From positions 35,779-43,941 of the forward strand of contig DPHE01000102.1 of assembly GCA_003521815.1 (NCBI GenBank): a stretch of 8,163 nucleotides of DNA. The letters are read 5' to 3'. The notes beneath the pieces were generated by a model, which saw only the letters and a list, made by a program, of their open reading frames with translations, made no database searches and was not told the DNA's origin. The position numbers and the translations under genes are program-made. Origin of the DNA: Colwellia sp. GTDB taxonomy: Bacteria; Pseudomonadota; Gammaproteobacteria; Enterobacterales; Alteromonadaceae. Of this stretch, positions 7,401 through 8,163 are shown piece by piece. Positions within the stretch are counted from its first letter, which is position 1. Each line of letters opens with the position of its first letter.

Positions 7401-8159
7401 TTTAACGATGCTAATGCCATGCTTGATGATGTTATTAACAATAAAAAAATATCGGCACGAGCTGTCTTCGGTTTATTTCCAGCAAACAGTAATCAAGATG
7501 ATATTCAGCTATACACAGATGAAAGTCGTAACAATAAATTAATGAAACTTCATCAATTGCGTCAACAAAGTAAAAAACCAGTAGGGCAGTTTAATCGCTG
7601 TTTAGCTGATTATGTTGCCCCTGTTGATTCAGGTATTGAAGATTATATCGGTGCTTTCGCGGTATCAGCAGGTTTTGGTGTTGAAGACTTAGTGAAAGTG
7701 TTTGATGCCGACCACGACGCTTATAACTCTATATTACTCAAAGCCGTCGCTGATAGATTAGCCGAAGCAAGTGCTGAATATTTGCATGAAAAAATTCGTA
7801 AAGAATATTGGGGCTTTGCGCCAGATGAAAACTTAGATAATGACGCATTAATTCGCGAAAGTTATCAAGGTATTCGTCCTGCTCCAGGTTATCCTGCTTG
7901 TCCTGAACATACTGAAAAAGGTTTGTTGTGGGAGTTGCTTAATGTTAAAGAAAACATTGATATGGACCTAACTTCAAGTTATGCCATGTGGCCAGGTGCT
8001 GCCGTAAGTGGTTGGTATTTCTCTCATCCAGAATCTAAATACTTTGCCGTAGCAAAATTGGCTAAAGATCAAGTACTCGATTATGCCGCGCGTAAAGGTA
8101 TGACGATAGAGCAAGCTGAGCGTTGGTTATCAGCAAACTTGGACTATGAACCTGAATAA
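4467..8159 (+). CDS. metH: Cobalamin-dependent methionine synthase
   Basis: MetH moves a methyl group from 5-methyltetrahydrofolate to homocysteine through methylcobalamin, giving methionine and tetrahydrofolate. The product is complete at 1230 residues (E. coli 1227) with all four modules. The homocysteine domain (about 1-330) has zinc ligands C249 in GLNC and C312/C313 in GGCCGTTP. The pterin domain (about 355-615) begins near FVNVGERTNVTGS. The cobalamin cap and Rossmann domains (about 655-895) carry DVHDIGKN with the axial ligand H760 and the downstream SGLITPS. The C-terminal reactivation domain (about 900-1230) has the AdoMet-binding RPAPGYPACPEHTEK around R1137. The ATG at 4467 has only a modest GGA at 4456-4458 as Shine-Dalgarno, but the N-terminus fits the family. 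It follows metA by 94 bp and is probably co-transcribed. Its activity needs cobalamin; no synthesis or uptake genes are in view. Confidence 0.98.
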   Translation: MKKSSSFALFEQQLAKNILILDGAMGTMIQAYKFEEQDFRAERFADWHTDVKGNNDMLVLTQPEIIKAIHLEYLEAGADILETNTFNATTIAMADYDMQEYSAEINRVAAQIAREAADEYTKKNPDRPRFVAGVLGPTNRTCSISPDVNDPAYRNVTFDELKDAYIESTLALIEGGSDLILIETIFDTLNAKAAIFAVETVFDQLGERLPVMISGTITDASGRTLSGQTTEAFYNSLRHAKPVSFGLNCALGPVELRQYVAELSRICDVAVTAHPNAGLPNAFGEYDFTVEDMNTHVEEWASSGFLNIIGGCCGTTPEHIRGMADSVANIKPRKIEKRDIACRLSGLEALTIKKDSLFVNVGERTNVTGSAMFKRLIVEEDYDKAISVALQQVENGAQIIDINMDEGMLDSKTAMVRFLNLIAGEPDIAKVPIMIDSSKWDIIEAGLKCIQGKGIVNSISLKEGEENFRHQAELLRRYGAAVIVMAFDEEGQADTRKRKYEICHRAYHMLVDEIGYPPEDIIFDPNIFAVATGIEEHNNYAVDFIEAVDDIKKNLPYAMISGGVSNVSFSFRGNNPVREAIHAVFLYYAIKNGMDMGIVNAGQLSIYSDLPANLKQAVEDVIQNSDDGATERLLDIAQEFHGQAGGQASKTDLTWRELPINSRLSHALVKGINEFIIEDTEEARLASEKPLDVIEGPLMDGMNTVGDLFGAGEMFLPQVVKSARVMKQAVAYLNPFIEEGKTEISTNGKVLLATVKGDVHDIGKNIVGVVLQCNNYEIIDLGVMVSCDDILRVAKEENVDIIGLSGLITPSLDEMVYVAKEMKRTGLKLPLLIGGATTSKAHTAVKIEPQYDEPVVYVSNASRAVSVVSNLLSTEHKAGFFASTKEEYERVRVRHYKKGPRSSLISLEAARANATKINFEDYTPKKPNKLGVTVLDNIDLNEVRKYIDWTPFFMTWQMSGKYPLILKHEVIGLEATKLFNDANAMLDDVINNKKISARAVFGLFPANSNQDDIQLYTDESRNNKLMKLHQLRQQSKKPVGQFNRCLADYVAPVDSGIEDYIGAFAVSAGFGVEDLVKVFDADHDAYNSILLKAVADRLAEASAEYLHEKIRKEYWGFAPDENLDNDALIRESYQGIRPAPGYPACPEHTEKGLLWELLNVKENIDMDLTSSYAMWPGAAVSGWYFSHPESKYFAVAKLAKDQVLDYAARKGMTIEQAERWLSANLDYEPE

Positions 8160-8163
8160 GTTA

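Noticed and set aside
4436..7441. Several short open frames on both strands inside metH (for example 4678-4872 +, 5285-5563 -, 5847-6077 -)
   Set aside because: They lie inside an intact, highly conserved metH in other registers, with no independent Shine-Dalgarno or protein-family resemblance; they are shadows.

Overview
The window is AT-rich chromosomal DNA from a gammaproteobacterium, most likely a marine member of the Alteromonadales of the Colwellia/Thalassotalea type. This placement is inferred from low GC, RecA, MetA and MetH that resemble the E. coli proteins closely along their length, an E. coli-like recA promoter with a LexA box, and a decayed remnant that looks like DUF2956, a family I associate with marine gammaproteobacteria.

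Three intact conserved genes, all on the + strand, carry the firm content. recA (1727-2761) is a single-gene SOS unit: a promoter with a LexA box in its spacer, a good Shine-Dalgarno, and a hairpin/T-run terminator just after the stop. metA (start chosen at 3425, to 4372) and metH (4467-8159) form a methionine-synthesis pair. MetA activates homoserine, and cobalamin-dependent MetH methylates homocysteine to methionine. A run of MetJ-like 8-mers overlaps a TTGACA -35 element upstream of metA. metH follows after 94 bp with no obvious terminator between them, so it may be co-transcribed.

The rest is sparse. Bases 1-769 hold no gene I can support, apart from a possible start of a leftward gene at the edge and two short open fragments. 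At 770-1097 there are two small overlapping + strand genes with Shine-Dalgarno sequences and unknown function; they look like accessory DNA. From about 1130 to 1530 the minus strand carries a tile of short open frames that may be a frameshifted, decayed gene. Between recA and metA, where many gammaproteobacteria have recX, there is no recX. Instead there is a frameshifted fragment resembling the C-terminal half of a DUF2956 protein, and then non-coding AT-rich DNA with a large inverted repeat.

I found no convincing new multi-gene system. The most useful leads are the small overlapping gene pair, the decayed genes on both sides of recA, the loss of recX from its usual position, and an alanine at the acyl-specificity position of MetA.
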